Positions 1-8,258 of a stretch of 64,000 nt of DNA are shown one piece after another (the stretch's first letter is position 1; every line of letters starts with the position of its first letter). A program made the position numbers and the translations under genes. Source of the stretch: Floridanema aerugineum (lineage in GTDB: Bacteria > Cyanobacteriota > Cyanobacteriia > Cyanobacteriales > Aerosakkonemataceae); assembly GCF_041929345.1 (NCBI RefSeq), contig NZ_JBHFNQ010000090.1, forward strand, positions 62,001 through 126,000, read 5' to 3'. The notes under the pieces are model-generated. The model was given only the letters and a program-made list of their open reading frames with translations. It was not told where the DNA came from and did no database searches.

Positions 1-453
1 AGCAATAAATTCCAACACTTCCTTTTCGGGAATTAAACCAAAATTTACCGCTAAACTTAATTCATCCAAAACTACCAAATTATACTTTCCTTCAGTTACA
101 ACTTTTTGAGTGTGTTTCCACAAATCCCGCAAAGAATTCATCTCTACTTCATCTAATTGTGGCGTATCAATGCAGCGTGGTAAGTCGCAACGCACCCAAT
201 CTAAATTTTGTCCTAAACGAACTGGATGTTCATACCCCTGATTGATTCCTCCTTTGAGGAATTGAACTACCAAGACAGGCGTTCCTTGTCCGGCGATTCT
301 TAATGCTTGCGCCATGACACTGGTGAAGAAACTGCGATGGGAAGAGGTAAAAACTTGTACCAATCCTTCAATTTCCGGTAATATGTCGGGCTGTGTAGTG
401 TCGTAACTTTGACGAACAGAATTAACAGTTGGGGTTTCTATCTGGGCTACCAT
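1..453 (-). CDS. CobA-like P-loop family protein, 3' end outside window
   Basis: The gene starts with ATG at 453 on the minus strand and runs off the left edge, so 151 codons are visible. The segment ending VLVVQFLKGG and the later VVLDELSLAV resemble the second strand and the DE motif of cob(I)alamin adenosyltransferases (CobA/BtuR). The nucleotide-binding loop reads TSSHRSFFTS where CobA has GNGKGKTT, so ordinary ATP binding is doubtful. As far as I recall, a cyanobacterial branch of the family shares this loop, which would make it a family trait rather than local decay. The reaction is unknown to me. No partner gene lies next to it; a 430-base repeat-rich gap separates it from the next gene. 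Confidence 0.7.
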   Translation of the reverse strand, partial: MVAQIETPTVNSVRQSYDTTQPDILPEIEGLVQVFTSSHRSFFTSVMAQALRIAGQGTPVLVVQFLKGGINQGYEHPVRLGQNLDWVRCDLPRCIDTPQLDEVEMNSLRDLWKHTQKVVTEGKYNLVVLDELSLAVNFGLIPEKEVLEFIA

Positions 454-883
454 AAGTCAATAATTGATGTTCAGCAACCAGCCGATCGCACTAGTTATTT
501 AGCGCCACCTTTTGGTCTACCTTACAAAATATAGTGTATTTTTTGCTTATTATCCATAATAAAACACTATATATATAATTAAGTCAATACTAAATTGCTG
601 GGAAATTCTTAACCTTTCCCGTCAAGTCGTAGGGTGCGTCAGAAGGTTGAATTCACTGATTAGCTGCAGAATTTTCGGTTCTGACGCACCCTACAGCTTA
701 ACCTTTCCAGTCAAGTCGTAGGGTGCGTCAGAAGGTTGAATTTACTGATTAGCTGCAAAATTTTCGGTTCTGACGCACCCTACAGCTTAACTAGACATCT
801 ATCATTAGTAGTAAAATCCCAGAGTAAATTAAATGTTAAGCTAATGTCGATTTTTTAGGGCAGTTTTGGGGAGAAGTTGTGCT
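454..883. other. Repeat-rich gap between two divergent genes
   Basis: The gap holds an AT-rich stretch (about 530-600) with several TATA-like runs, which may include the promoter of the leftward gene, and then the 89-base tandem repeat described separately. I see no convincing coding sequence or RNA gene in it. Confidence 0.6.
611..788. repeat. Two tandem 89-base copies of a hairpin repeat
   Basis: Two adjacent copies (611-699 and 700-788) differ at only a few positions. Each contains an inverted repeat whose arms are GTAGGGTGCGTCAGAA and TTCTGACGCACCCTAC around a spacer of about 35 bases. The GTAGGGTGCG...CGCACCCTAC motif recurs elsewhere in the window, for example at 32251-32317 and near 50459-50474, so it is a dispersed family. 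The tandem arrangement suggests local duplication. Confidence 0.85.
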
Positions 884-1447
884 GTGAGATTAATAATTTT
901 AGGGGGTGCAGGTGCGGGGAAAAGAACCCAAGCGCAAAGACTATCTTCTAATTTATCTATCCCTTGGATTTCCACAGGGGATATTTTGCGGGATGCGATC
1001 GCCACTGTAACCCCATTAGGTAAGCAAGCGCAAGCATTTGTGGAAAAGGGCGAACTCGTACCCGATCAGATTATGATTGAATTTATGCGCCAAAGGCTGT
1101 TATTATCTGATGTTGCTAAGGGATGGGTACTTGATGGTTATCCGCGAACAGCTTTTCAAGCAGAAGAGTTAGATTTTCTGTTAACAGATTTGGGACAACA
1201 GCTAAATTGGGCAATTTGGTTAGATGTACCCCAGTCGGTGTTAGAATTTCGTTGTTTAAAGCGGGGACTTAGTGACGACCAACCAGAAATTATCCAGCGG
1301 CGAATTCAATTATTCCAAGAACGAACGATTCCGATTTTGGATTACTACGGTTATCGCGAAAGGCTGTTATTGATCGATGGTGTGCAAACTCCCGAACAAG
1401 TGCAGCAACGTATATTAAAAAGAATTAGTCAAACTGCTGTATCCTAG
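884..1447 (+). CDS. Adenylate-kinase-like nucleoside monophosphate kinase
   Basis: Predicted to transfer phosphate between nucleotides in the cytoplasm, as adenylate kinases do. Visible motifs are a P-loop GGAGAGKRTQ, the NMP-binding GDILRDA, the DGYPRT motif, LDVP, and SDDQPEIIQRRI near the usual lid region. There is no extended lid insertion, so it is a short-form enzyme of 188 residues. I prefer the GTG start at 884 (protein MRLIILGG) because GGGGAGAA lies 8 bases upstream; a TTG at 866 would add six residues. The P-loop has Arg where adenylate kinases normally have Gly (GKGTQ). The usual adk sits in the ribosomal-protein cluster, so this is probably a paralogue. The rph gene follows 22 bases later and may be co-transcribed. 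Confidence 0.75.
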   Translation: MRLIILGGAGAGKRTQAQRLSSNLSIPWISTGDILRDAIATVTPLGKQAQAFVEKGELVPDQIMIEFMRQRLLLSDVAKGWVLDGYPRTAFQAEELDFLLTDLGQQLNWAIWLDVPQSVLEFRCLKRGLSDDQPEIIQRRIQLFQERTIPILDYYGYRERLLLIDGVQTPEQVQQRILKRISQTAVS

Positions 1448-1469
1448 TTTAAATTTCGAGGCAAGTGCG

Positions 1470-2216
1470 ATGTCTTGGCAACGTCCTGATGGTAGACAAC
1501 CTTATCAATTACGTCCGATTCGGTTTGAACACAATTTTACTCGTTTCGCTTCCGGTTCGGTGTTGACTCACTGCGGCGATACACAAGTTCTTTGTACTGT
1601 GAGCGTGCAAGAAAGCGTGCCTAAGTTTTTAGAAGGTAAGGGTCAGGGGTGGTTAACTGCGGAATATCGAATGCTTCCGGGTGCAACTCCCCAACGTCAA
1701 GAACGGGAATTTTTGAAACTTTCGGGAAGAACTCAGGAAATTCAAAGGTTGATTGGTCGTTCTTTAAGGGCGGCTTTGGATTTAAATGTTTTGGGTGAGC
1801 GAACAATTCTTGTTGATGCTGATGTTTTACAAGCAGATGCGGGAACGCGAACGACGGCGATTACTGGGGGATTTGTGGCTTTGGCTGATGCGATCGCTAA
1901 ACTATTAAATGAAGGATCGCTAGAGCGATCGCCAATTATTCACCAAGTCGCCGCTATCTCTGTCGGACTCCTGCAAGGTGAACCTTTCCTCGACCTCAAC
2001 TATCCTGAAGATGTCGCCGCTGAGGTTGATTTTAACGTGGTAATGAATGAAAACCTCTCCATGATTGAACTTCAGGGAACCGCTGAACATGGGTTTTTCA
2101 GTCGTCCTCAACTAAATCAGTTACTCGATTTCGCCGAAAAAGGTATTCGTGACCTCTTAGAAATGCAGCGGGAAACCTTGAATCTTTCCTTACCTAAGTC
2201 TGAAGTGCTTGTGTAG
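1470..2216 (+). CDS. rph: Ribonuclease PH
   Basis: Phosphorolytic 3'-to-5' exoribonuclease that trims tRNA 3' ends and acts on other structured RNAs in the cytoplasm. The 248-residue length and the sequence MSWQRPDGRQ, GSVLTHCGDTQVLCTVSV, LTAEYRMLPGATPQR and DADVLQADAGTRTTAITGG fit RNase PH throughout, including the basic segment and the phosphate-binding region. It starts with ATG, 22 bases after the adenylate-kinase-like gene. No truncation or frame problem is visible. The neighbours on the other side are on the opposite strand. Confidence 0.97.
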   Translation: MSWQRPDGRQPYQLRPIRFEHNFTRFASGSVLTHCGDTQVLCTVSVQESVPKFLEGKGQGWLTAEYRMLPGATPQRQEREFLKLSGRTQEIQRLIGRSLRAALDLNVLGERTILVDADVLQADAGTRTTAITGGFVALADAIAKLLNEGSLERSPIIHQVAAISVGLLQGEPFLDLNYPEDVAAEVDFNVVMNENLSMIELQGTAEHGFFSRPQLNQLLDFAEKGIRDLLEMQRETLNLSLPKSEVLV

Positions 2217-2353
2217 AGGGCATTTCACTTTGGGAGGGGGGTTATATGGGCGCACCTTTTCCATTATGAGTCAAATAATAGCAAAAAAATCAACTAATAG
2301 CAAGGGGTAAAAAGATAAAATTTTTTGAGGCAATTTTCCAGTGTACAAATGAC

Positions 2354-2800
2354 TCAATTTGGTTTAAAAAAGGTGTAATCTTCCTCAAACACATCTTCCC
2401 AAGAAAGAGAAGTTAACTCACAACTTTTCCCCATTTCATCTTCGGCATCTTTTAGCGCTCTTTTGAAACATTTTTGCCAAATAGACTCTATATAATTACG
2501 ATTCAAACTCGGAACTTCCTCTTGAATATCGGCGATTTCTAGACGAGCAGAACGAATGGTAATACTCCAACTAGAACTACGCATCTCTGGTTGACATTTC
2601 CATTTAATGATATGAGCCATCAATCTAGTTAACTGACTGATCGTTGCCAACTTTTTCGATTTACCCATTGATTCGATTAAAGTGTAGAGTCCCTGATTTG
2701 CTTCCATCAACTTTCCCTCTTCCAAAAGTTGCTGAACTAAGACAGCAGTTTGATATTCCGAACTCGCCGCTAACCATTCCCAATCTTGTAAAGTTGGCAT
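2354..2800 (-). CDS. DUF29 domain protein
   Basis: A 148-residue protein of the DUF29 family, which is common in cyanobacteria and has no established function. Recognisable family features are LQDWEWLAASSEYQTAVLVQ, then a long helical middle with LMAHIIKWKCQPEMRSSSW (the family's LLKW.yQPe.rs.SW motif), and the helix ending SIWQKCFKRAL. It looks soluble and mostly helical. Downstream on the same strand is nothing obvious; the metallophosphatase gene lies 63 bases upstream in the same direction, so the two could share a transcript. Confidence 0.85.
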   Translation of the reverse strand: MPTLQDWEWLAASSEYQTAVLVQQLLEEGKLMEANQGLYTLIESMGKSKKLATISQLTRLMAHIIKWKCQPEMRSSSWSITIRSARLEIADIQEEVPSLNRNYIESIWQKCFKRALKDAEDEMGKSCELTSLSWEDVFEEDYTFFKPN

Positions 2801-2863
2801 ATTTTCCTTCTTCGCGCCCTTTGCGTCCTTTGCGGTTAAAAAATAGCTGTACTTCTGAATTCT

Positions 2864-3529
2864 TTATCTTATCGTTGTTAAACTGACTCTTTCTGCATCC
2901 TCAATCATAAAGCCTGCAAAAAATTTGTAGAATTGTACAAACTGCTGGACAAAATCAATCAATAAAAAACCAGGTTCATGCCCGTGCTTTAACGTCCCAG
3001 CATTTATAATAGTCAACTTGCTAAAGTTTCGTACCATTTTGTAATGCGTATGACCATTGATAACATATTTATATTTTTGCTCTCTAATCAAGTTTTGCAA
3101 ATCTGTATTGACATCAATAGCGTACCCATAATCATCAGGAGTTAGTCGGACCATATCATTTTTTCCCAGACCGTGACACAAAAGTGCTAAACCATGAGGC
3201 GTAGAGAAGTCAAGAGTTGAAGGAAGAGAGAATAGAAACGACTGGGAAAACTCCGAAAGCGAATCTAACTGTGTAGCCTCTTTTAGAGAGCGCATCTCAT
3301 TTTTCAATAACCATCGATCGTGATTTCCTGAAACGACCAAAATTTCTTCACGCATTAGAGTATTACAGCATTCATTAACGTCCCCTAAGCCATCAACAAT
3401 ATCTCCGACGCAAACAATTTTTTCAACATTTTTTGATTTCAAAAAATGCACGGCTTTGTCTAGAAATTTATCCTCTGCATGGACATCACCGATTACACCG
3501 ATAATATTCAGTTCTTTGTTTAGGCTCAT
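2864..3529 (-). CDS. Calcineurin-like metallophosphatase
   Basis: Predicted cytoplasmic two-metal phosphoesterase. All five family motifs are visible in order: GDVHAE near residue 14, GDIVDG near 43, GNHDRW near 69, a CHGLG histidine in the middle and NGHTHY towards the end. The 221-residue length fits small YfcE/DUF-type phosphodiesterases. Substrate cannot be told from sequence. The start ATG at 3529 has a GAAGAAG purine run upstream. The last 20 or so residues (FMIEDAERVSLTTIR) extend past the usual core. It is followed on the same strand by the DUF29 gene. Confidence 0.85.
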   Translation of the reverse strand: MSLNKELNIIGVIGDVHAEDKFLDKAVHFLKSKNVEKIVCVGDIVDGLGDVNECCNTLMREEILVVSGNHDRWLLKNEMRSLKEATQLDSLSEFSQSFLFSLPSTLDFSTPHGLALLCHGLGKNDMVRLTPDDYGYAIDVNTDLQNLIREQKYKYVINGHTHYKMVRNFSKLTIINAGTLKHGHEPGFLLIDFVQQFVQFYKFFAGFMIEDAERVSLTTIR

Positions 3530-3670
3530 AGCTTCTTCGTAGGGCTAGATCTAGCGAATTTCTGAGTCAATATGGAAAGAGGAGAAATTTGCTGTAATTC
3601 TCTCCTCTGCTTCCTTGCTGCCTCAATAATTATAGGACTTACGCATTGACACTATTATATATAGTGGAAT

Positions 3671-3750
3671 GGTGCGTTACACGCTTAGTTAACGCACCCT
3701 ACGAATAAAGGCTAACTAGATCCCCGACTTCTTCAAGAAGTCGGGGATCT
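3671..3750. repeat. Two short hairpins, one a 33-base perfect palindrome
   Basis: A hairpin GGTGCGTTA...TAACGCACC lies at 3671-3698. A perfect inverted repeat with 16-base arms (AGATCCCCGACTTCTT) and a one-base loop lies at 3718-3750. The second sits 5 bases past the stop of the Spy-like gene and could end its transcript, although no T-run follows. Its sequence looks like a dispersed cyanobacterial palindrome. Confidence 0.8.
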
Positions 3751-3755
3751 GAAGT

Positions 3756-4247
3756 TTACTGAGGTTGTTGTTGAGGACGATTTTGACGATTTTGGCGCAT
3801 TTGTTGCATTTGTTGTTGTTGCTCAGGAGTTAAAACAGCTTGCATTTTTTGGCGAGACTCCTGACGAATGCGTTGAATTTGTGCTTGTTGTTCCGAGGTG
3901 AGATTTAGTGTAGACCAAAGTTGACCGCGTTGACCGCGACGTTGACCACCTTGTTGAGCTTGTTGTTGTCCTCTTTCTTGTCTTCTTTGTTCTCTGGCTG
4001 CACGCAATTTGTCTTTCTGTTCTTGGGTGAGAACGTTTTCAATTTGTTGGCGAGTCGCTTCCCGAATTTGGCGCATTTGAGTTCTTTGCTCGTCAGTCAA
4101 ATTGAGTCGATTTCTTTTTCCTTGAGCTAAAATTAGCTGTTGATCGGAAGTGGTCGATGCGGGTTGTGCTTCAGCTACATTTACCCAAGCTGTAGACATA
4201 AATAATGTGGCGGTTGTTCCCAAAAGTGCAATTAATTTTGTGTTCAT
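3756..4247 (-). CDS. Spy/CpxP-like periplasmic protein with LTxxQ repeats
   Basis: A small exported helical protein. The first 27 residues form a signal peptide (MNTKLIALLGTTATLF... ending AEA). The mature part carries two copies of the family motif: LNLTDEQRTQMRQIR and LNLTSEQQAQIQRIR, each followed by a second LTPEQ or LTQEQ element. These motifs define Spy/CpxP periplasmic chaperone-like proteins, which respond to envelope stress in enterobacteria. The tail is very rich in Gln and Arg, which is unusual and suggests a flexible or nucleic-acid-like charge pattern. It is divergent from chlB and has a palindrome right after its stop. The cyanobacterial function is not established. Confidence 0.8.
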   Translation of the reverse strand: MNTKLIALLGTTATLFMSTAWVNVAEAQPASTTSDQQLILAQGKRNRLNLTDEQRTQMRQIREATRQQIENVLTQEQKDKLRAAREQRRQERGQQQAQQGGQRRGQRGQLWSTLNLTSEQQAQIQRIRQESRQKMQAVLTPEQQQQMQQMRQNRQNRPQQQPQ

Positions 4248-4592
4248 AGTTACCCAAATACAAAAACTGCACTTTTAGACGTGACTACTTTCCAAAAGGT
4301 TCAGCTTTTTGGGTAATTACGAATGGCTAAATTTGGTTGACTTTTAGGGTAATTTGTGCCAAAGAAAGGTTTGCAAAATTTTACTAAAACATAAAGATTT
4401 ATTGCTCTAAAACAACAAAAATGTTGTTTTAATTTCCGCTAAATTCCAGGCAGGAAAAGCATTTGAGCGATCGCAAACCCAACAAAACCCGCAATATTAC
4501 CTACTCCATAAAAGGGTGTATCTCTGAGAGAATCAGAAACGATTTGATAATCAAGCAATTATCTTTCGATTGTCAGGATAAGGAAGAACACT
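4248..4592. promoter_or_regulatory. Divergent intergenic region upstream of chlB
   Basis: This 345-base gap separates the leftward Spy-like gene from chlB and must hold the promoters of both. It contains an imperfect palindromic stretch around 4405-4430 (AAAACAACA...TGTTGTTTT). AAGGAAG at 4580-4586 is the chlB ribosome-binding site. I could not assign -35 and -10 boxes with confidence. Confidence 0.5.
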
Positions 4593-6119
4593 ATGAAATT
4601 AGCTTACTGGATGTATGCAGGTCCCGCACATATTGGCACTTTACGGATTGCTAGTTCGTTCAAAAATGTTCATGCGATTATGCACGCGCCTTTGGGGGAT
4701 GATTATTTTAATGTGATGCGATCGATGTTAGAACGGGAAAGAGATTTTACACCTGTGACTGCTAGTATTGTCGATCGTCACGTTTTAGCTAGAGGTTCCC
4801 AAGAAAGGGTAGTTGATAATATTACCCGCAAAGATCAGGAAGAACGCCCAGATTTGATCGTGTTAACTCCGACTTGTACTTCTAGTATTTTACAGGAAGA
4901 TTTGCAGAATTTTGTCGATCGCGCCCAGATTGAAGCGAAAGGCGATGTGATGTTAGCGGATGTAAATCATTATCGCGTGAATGAACTGCAAGCAGCCGAT
5001 CGCACTTTGCATCAAATCGTCCAATATTATATAGAGAAAGCGCGGAAACAAGGCAATCTTCCCGAAGGTAAAACCGAAAAACCATCGGTAAATATTATTG
5101 GCATGACAACGCTAGGTTTCCACAATCAACATGATTGCATGGAACTGAAAAAGTTAATGGCTGATTTGGGAATTGAAGTTAACCAAGTAATTCCCGAAGG
5201 TGCTTCCGTTCTGAACTTAAAAAATCTGCCGAAAGCGTGGTTTAACTTAGTTCCTTATCGGGAAGTTGGGTTAATGGCAGCTAAGTATTTAGAACAAGAA
5301 TTTGGCACACCTTATATAGATATCACCCCAATGGGAGTGGTAGAAACGGCGCGTTGTATCCGCAAAATTCAACAAGTAATTAATGCCCAAGGTGGGGAAG
5401 TTGATTACGAAGAATTCATCAACCAACAAACCTTGTATGTTTCCCAAGCTGCTTGGTTTTCTCGTTCCATTGACTGTCAGAATTTAACTGGGAAAAAAGC
5501 GGTTGTATTTGGTGATAATACCCACGCTGCTGCTATTACGAAAATTCTCGCTCGTGAGATGGGAATTCATGTAGTTTGGGCGGGAACTTATTGTAAATAT
5601 GATGCTGATTGGTTCCGGGAACAAGTTAGCGAATATTGCGATGAAGTGATTATTAGTGATGACAATGGTGCGATCGGAGATGCGATCGCCAGAGTAGAAC
5701 CCGCAGCAATTTTCGGCACCCAAATGGAACGCCACGTCGGTAAACGTTTAGATATACCCTGCGGCGTAATCGCATCACCAATTCACATTCAAAACTTCCC
5801 GATCGGCTACAAACCTTTCGTCGGTTACGAAGGCACAAATCAAATAGTTGATTTAATCTACAATTCCTTCACCTTGGGAATGGAAGATCACCTCTTAGAA
5901 ATCTTCGGCGGACATGATACCAAAGAAGTAATTACCAAAGGAATTTCTGCTGATTCCGACTTAGGTTGGACGAAAGAAGCACAGGGAGAATTGAATAAAG
6001 TTCCTGGTTTTGTCCGAGGGAAAGTGAAGCGAAATACCGAAAAGTTTGCCCGTGAAAGAAACATTTCGCAGATTACTGTTGAAGTAATGTATGCAGCGAA
6101 AGAAGCTGTTGGTGCGTAG
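4593..6119 (+). CDS. chlB: Light-independent protochlorophyllide reductase subunit B
   Basis: ChlB pairs with ChlN to form the catalytic NB component of dark-operative protochlorophyllide reductase, which with the ChlL iron protein makes chlorophyllide in the dark. The 508-residue length and the start MKLAYWMYAGPAHIGTLRI are typical. Asp36 in APLGDDYFN matches the aspartate known as the unusual ligand of the NB iron-sulfur cluster. PTCTSSILQEDL and the C-terminal FVRGKVKRNTEKFARE are conserved family segments. The start has a ribosome-binding site AAGGAAG six bases upstream. chlL and chlN are not in the window, and chlB is not in an obvious operon. Confidence 0.97.
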   Translation: MKLAYWMYAGPAHIGTLRIASSFKNVHAIMHAPLGDDYFNVMRSMLERERDFTPVTASIVDRHVLARGSQERVVDNITRKDQEERPDLIVLTPTCTSSILQEDLQNFVDRAQIEAKGDVMLADVNHYRVNELQAADRTLHQIVQYYIEKARKQGNLPEGKTEKPSVNIIGMTTLGFHNQHDCMELKKLMADLGIEVNQVIPEGASVLNLKNLPKAWFNLVPYREVGLMAAKYLEQEFGTPYIDITPMGVVETARCIRKIQQVINAQGGEVDYEEFINQQTLYVSQAAWFSRSIDCQNLTGKKAVVFGDNTHAAAITKILAREMGIHVVWAGTYCKYDADWFREQVSEYCDEVIISDDNGAIGDAIARVEPAAIFGTQMERHVGKRLDIPCGVIASPIHIQNFPIGYKPFVGYEGTNQIVDLIYNSFTLGMEDHLLEIFGGHDTKEVITKGISADSDLGWTKEAQGELNKVPGFVRGKVKRNTEKFARERNISQITVEVMYAAKEAVGA

Positions 6120-6183
6120 ATTATAATAGTAGGGTGGGTGCAATGCCCACCTTGCTAGTATTAAAGCTTTGAACGCTAAAATA

Positions 6184-6405
6184 ATGAATAACTCTGTTAC
6201 ATTTCAAACCCTGATTGAATACGTTGAAGAACTCTCTCCAGAAGATCAAGATTTATTAATTGAACTCATCCAAAAGCGGCGCATAGAAAAGCGACGGGCA
6301 GAGATTGCTGAAAATGCTAATCAAACTTTAACAGCGCTAAAATCAGGAACAGCTAAACGTGGAACATTAGCAGATATTAAAGCAGATTTATTGGGTGAAG
6401 AATGA
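6184..6405 (+). CDS. Antitoxin of a RelE/ParE-type pair
   Basis: A 73-residue helical protein starting at ATG 6184 (MNNSVTFQTLIEYVEELSPE); a TTG at 6169 would add five residues. The pattern SPEDQDLLIELIQKRR followed by RRAEIAENANQTL is typical of small cyanobacterial antitoxins placed before RelE/ParE-like toxins. The N-terminal half probably supplies DNA binding and the C-terminal half (LADIKADLLGEE) wraps the toxin. Its stop overlaps the toxin start in an ATGA arrangement (6402-6405), which indicates translational coupling. Autoregulation is likely from the family, but no operator was identified. Confidence 0.75.
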   Translation: MNNSVTFQTLIEYVEELSPEDQDLLIELIQKRRIEKRRAEIAENANQTLTALKSGTAKRGTLADIKADLLGEE

Positions 6406-6683
6406 CACTAGTTTGGGATAACAGCTTTCGTCGAGCATTCAAACGTCTGGTTCGCAAAAACCCTCAAATGCAAGAGAAAATTTTTGAGGTTTTAGAAGTT
6501 TTGGATGCAGATCCTTTTTCCCCTTCACTCAAATCTCATAAACTGCGAGGAAATTTGGATGGACTTTGGGCTTGTTGGGTTGAATATAATTGCCGAATAA
6601 TCTTTTCTTTGGTTACAGATGAAGAGTCTGGTGAAGAACTAATAGTTTTAATAGATATCGGTTCTCACGATGAGGTATATTAA
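6402..6683 (+). CDS. RelE/ParE superfamily toxin
   Basis: A 93-residue protein of the RelE/ParE fold, probably a ribosome-dependent mRNA interferase or a gyrase poison. Features are FRRAFKRLVRKNP (helix 1), LEVLDADPFSPSLKSHKLRG (the typical D-P-F-x-P-x-L-x-x-H-K-L motif), WACWVEYNCRIIFSL (core strands) and the final IDIGSHDEVY, where family members have .IGtHdevY. This motif set is closest to YafQ/RelE-type interferases. The gene overlaps the antitoxin by 4 bases. It appears full length. Confidence 0.85.
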   Translation: MTLVWDNSFRRAFKRLVRKNPQMQEKIFEVLEVLDADPFSPSLKSHKLRGNLDGLWACWVEYNCRIIFSLVTDEESGEELIVLIDIGSHDEVY

Positions 6684-6790
6684 AAATACTAGTGCGATCG
6701 CCTAAATTCACAATCAAATATTTGTTAGAATAATAGGAGTATGAAGCAGTAATTTTAAACTTGTTAACTGTACATTTGAAGGTTTAGACG

Positions 6791-7246
6791 ATGAAAAGTG
6801 CTTTAGATATTGCGCGTTATTTCTTGTACCGTGTCGATCGAGATGTCGGTGATACAATCTCCCCACTAAAACTGCAAAAATTGGTTTATTATGCACAAGC
6901 TTGGAGTTTGGTATTGAGAGATAAACCACTTTTTCCTGAGAAAATTCAAGCTTGGATTCATGGGCCTGCAATATATGAAGTTTGGGATAATTATAAAGAC
7001 TATCAACATGGATCGATTCCCGAACCGAAAGAAGAATTGCCAGAATTTGAAGAAGATGAAATAGAAGTTCTCGAAGAAGTTTGGAATGCTTATGGTGAAT
7101 TAAGTGCCAAACGACTTGAAAATTTGACTCATTCAGAAGATCCTTGGATTAATGCTCGTAATGGTTTAAATCCTGCCGAAAAATCATCCAATGAGATTTC
7201 CCATGAAGATATGAAAACTTATTACGCCTCTTTCTTGGAGGAGTAG
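6791..7246 (+). CDS. Panacea-domain (DUF4065) antitoxin
   Basis: The 151-residue protein shows the Panacea/SocA/GepA-type domain: ALDIARYFLYR near the N-terminus, SPLKLQKLVYYAQAWSLV, then IQAWIHGPAIYEVWDNYKDY and a late LTHSEDPWINAR. Panacea domains are known from PanA antitoxins that neutralise many unrelated toxins encoded beside them. The stop (TAG) overlaps the GTG start of the next gene by one base, which strongly suggests coupled expression. The start ATG lies after an AT-rich leader with no strong ribosome-binding site. Antitoxin role is inferred from the family and gene pairing. Confidence 0.85.
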   Translation: MKSALDIARYFLYRVDRDVGDTISPLKLQKLVYYAQAWSLVLRDKPLFPEKIQAWIHGPAIYEVWDNYKDYQHGSIPEPKEELPEFEEDEIEVLEEVWNAYGELSAKRLENLTHSEDPWINARNGLNPAEKSSNEISHEDMKTYYASFLEE

Positions 7247-7686
7247 TGGGAAAGTCTAAGATTAAAAAACCTACAGGTGGAAGTTCGTCACGGCGAATCC
7301 CTGAATCAGCTTTAACTCATCCAACAGGTTCAGAGAACGCAGACGAACAACACCCCAGTTTTAGGTTTGAACATACCGATCAAAACCGCTGGTGTTTATC
7401 GCAGTGGAACTCATCAGAAATTGATGATTTGATCCGGGCACTTAAAAAAATAAAGAGATATACATGGGCACAAATAAAAAGCCAAGGTTCAAAACAAAGG
7501 GGTGGTTCTGTTGGTTGCGGATATAAGTTAATTACTAATCATCCAAAGTTACCTGAAAGTATCAGCGATGATGTAAAACTTTCAGAAATGCGGGTTGATG
7601 AAAGAAAGCGTATTTTTGGTTTTCGTGTAGGTTCAATTTACTATATTGTGTGGTTCGATCGCGATCATAGTGTTTGTCCAGGGTGA
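7246..7686 (+). CDS. Putative toxin partner of the Panacea antitoxin
   Basis: A 146-residue protein starting with GTG inside the stop codon of the Panacea gene. The N-terminal 45 residues are polar and low in structure. The core FRFEHTDQNRWCLSQW, LIRALKKIKRYTWAQIKSQG, RVDERKRIFGFRVGSIYYIV and WFDRDHSVCPG belongs to a family of small proteins that I recognise by the ending 'VWFD.dH.lyp' but cannot name. Position directly after a Panacea domain is the normal toxin position. No catalytic residues can be assigned. I infer a toxin from context only. Confidence 0.6.
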   Translation: MGKSKIKKPTGGSSSRRIPESALTHPTGSENADEQHPSFRFEHTDQNRWCLSQWNSSEIDDLIRALKKIKRYTWAQIKSQGSKQRGGSVGCGYKLITNHPKLPESISDDVKLSEMRVDERKRIFGFRVGSIYYIVWFDRDHSVCPG

Positions 7687-7753
7687 TTGACAAACTCTTA
7701 GTATAAGGGCTAATCTTATGTCATATATTTGACTTCTATATAAGTAACCCAAT

Positions 7754-8179
7754 ATGCCAAAATCACACCACTCTGCCTTGGTCTCCGTGCCGCCTGAAGA
7801 TGAGGAGATAGCTATGATTGCTACTCTTCAGCAAGCCGGGGTAAAGCACAACCAAGAAGACATTGTTCGGATAGGCAAAACGTCTGACGGCAAGATAGTC
7901 TTTTTGGAGAAGGGTAAATCAGGGTTAAGAGGTAGTGGTTTAGTCCACATCTTGGAGAAGCACGAAGCCGATTTTGCTAAACGCGGAATTTCGCAAGAGC
8001 AGATTCCAGATGTTGTACTTGCTGCTGTGATACAAGGTCAATTTGTTCGTTATCAAACAAGAAGGAGGGAACTTCCCAGAGAAATATATAAGGTCATGTT
8101 TAATGATCGAATTCACTACGTTGCTGTGAGTGTCTCTGATAATGGTTACATTGTTGGTGCAAATCCAGTTTCTGATTAG
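7754..8179 (+). CDS. Orphan polymorphic-toxin nuclease domain (BECR/PBECR-like)
   Basis: This 141-residue protein looks like the C-terminal toxin tip of a large polymorphic or contact-dependent toxin, but stands alone. The segment VRIGKTSDGKIVFLEKG, then GLVHILEKHEADFAKRGISQ, EQIPDVVLAAVIQGQ and the end VSVSDNGYIVGANPVSD match the barnase-EndoU-ColicinE5/D-RelE (BECR) group of RNase toxins. The probable active-site histidine is in HILEKH. No signal peptide or delivery domain is present. The likely immunity gene follows 79 bases later. It could be an orphan cassette left after recombination, or a stand-alone toxin-antitoxin. Confidence 0.7.
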   Translation: MPKSHHSALVSVPPEDEEIAMIATLQQAGVKHNQEDIVRIGKTSDGKIVFLEKGKSGLRGSGLVHILEKHEADFAKRGISQEQIPDVVLAAVIQGQFVRYQTRRRELPREIYKVMFNDRIHYVAVSVSDNGYIVGANPVSD

Positions 8180-8258
8180 GTCATGATCCCGATTCCGTCC
8201 TTCAAAGCGCATAACAACTATTTTTGTAAGGGCGGAATCTACTATAGGAGGAATAATT

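Noticed and set aside
3718..3750. Perfect palindrome as an intrinsic terminator
   Set aside because: No T-run follows on either strand, and the sequence looks like a dispersed repeat; kept as a repeat only.
4463..4654. Short frame opening before chlB
   Set aside because: It overlaps the chlB start in another frame, starts with TTG, and has no ribosome-binding site.
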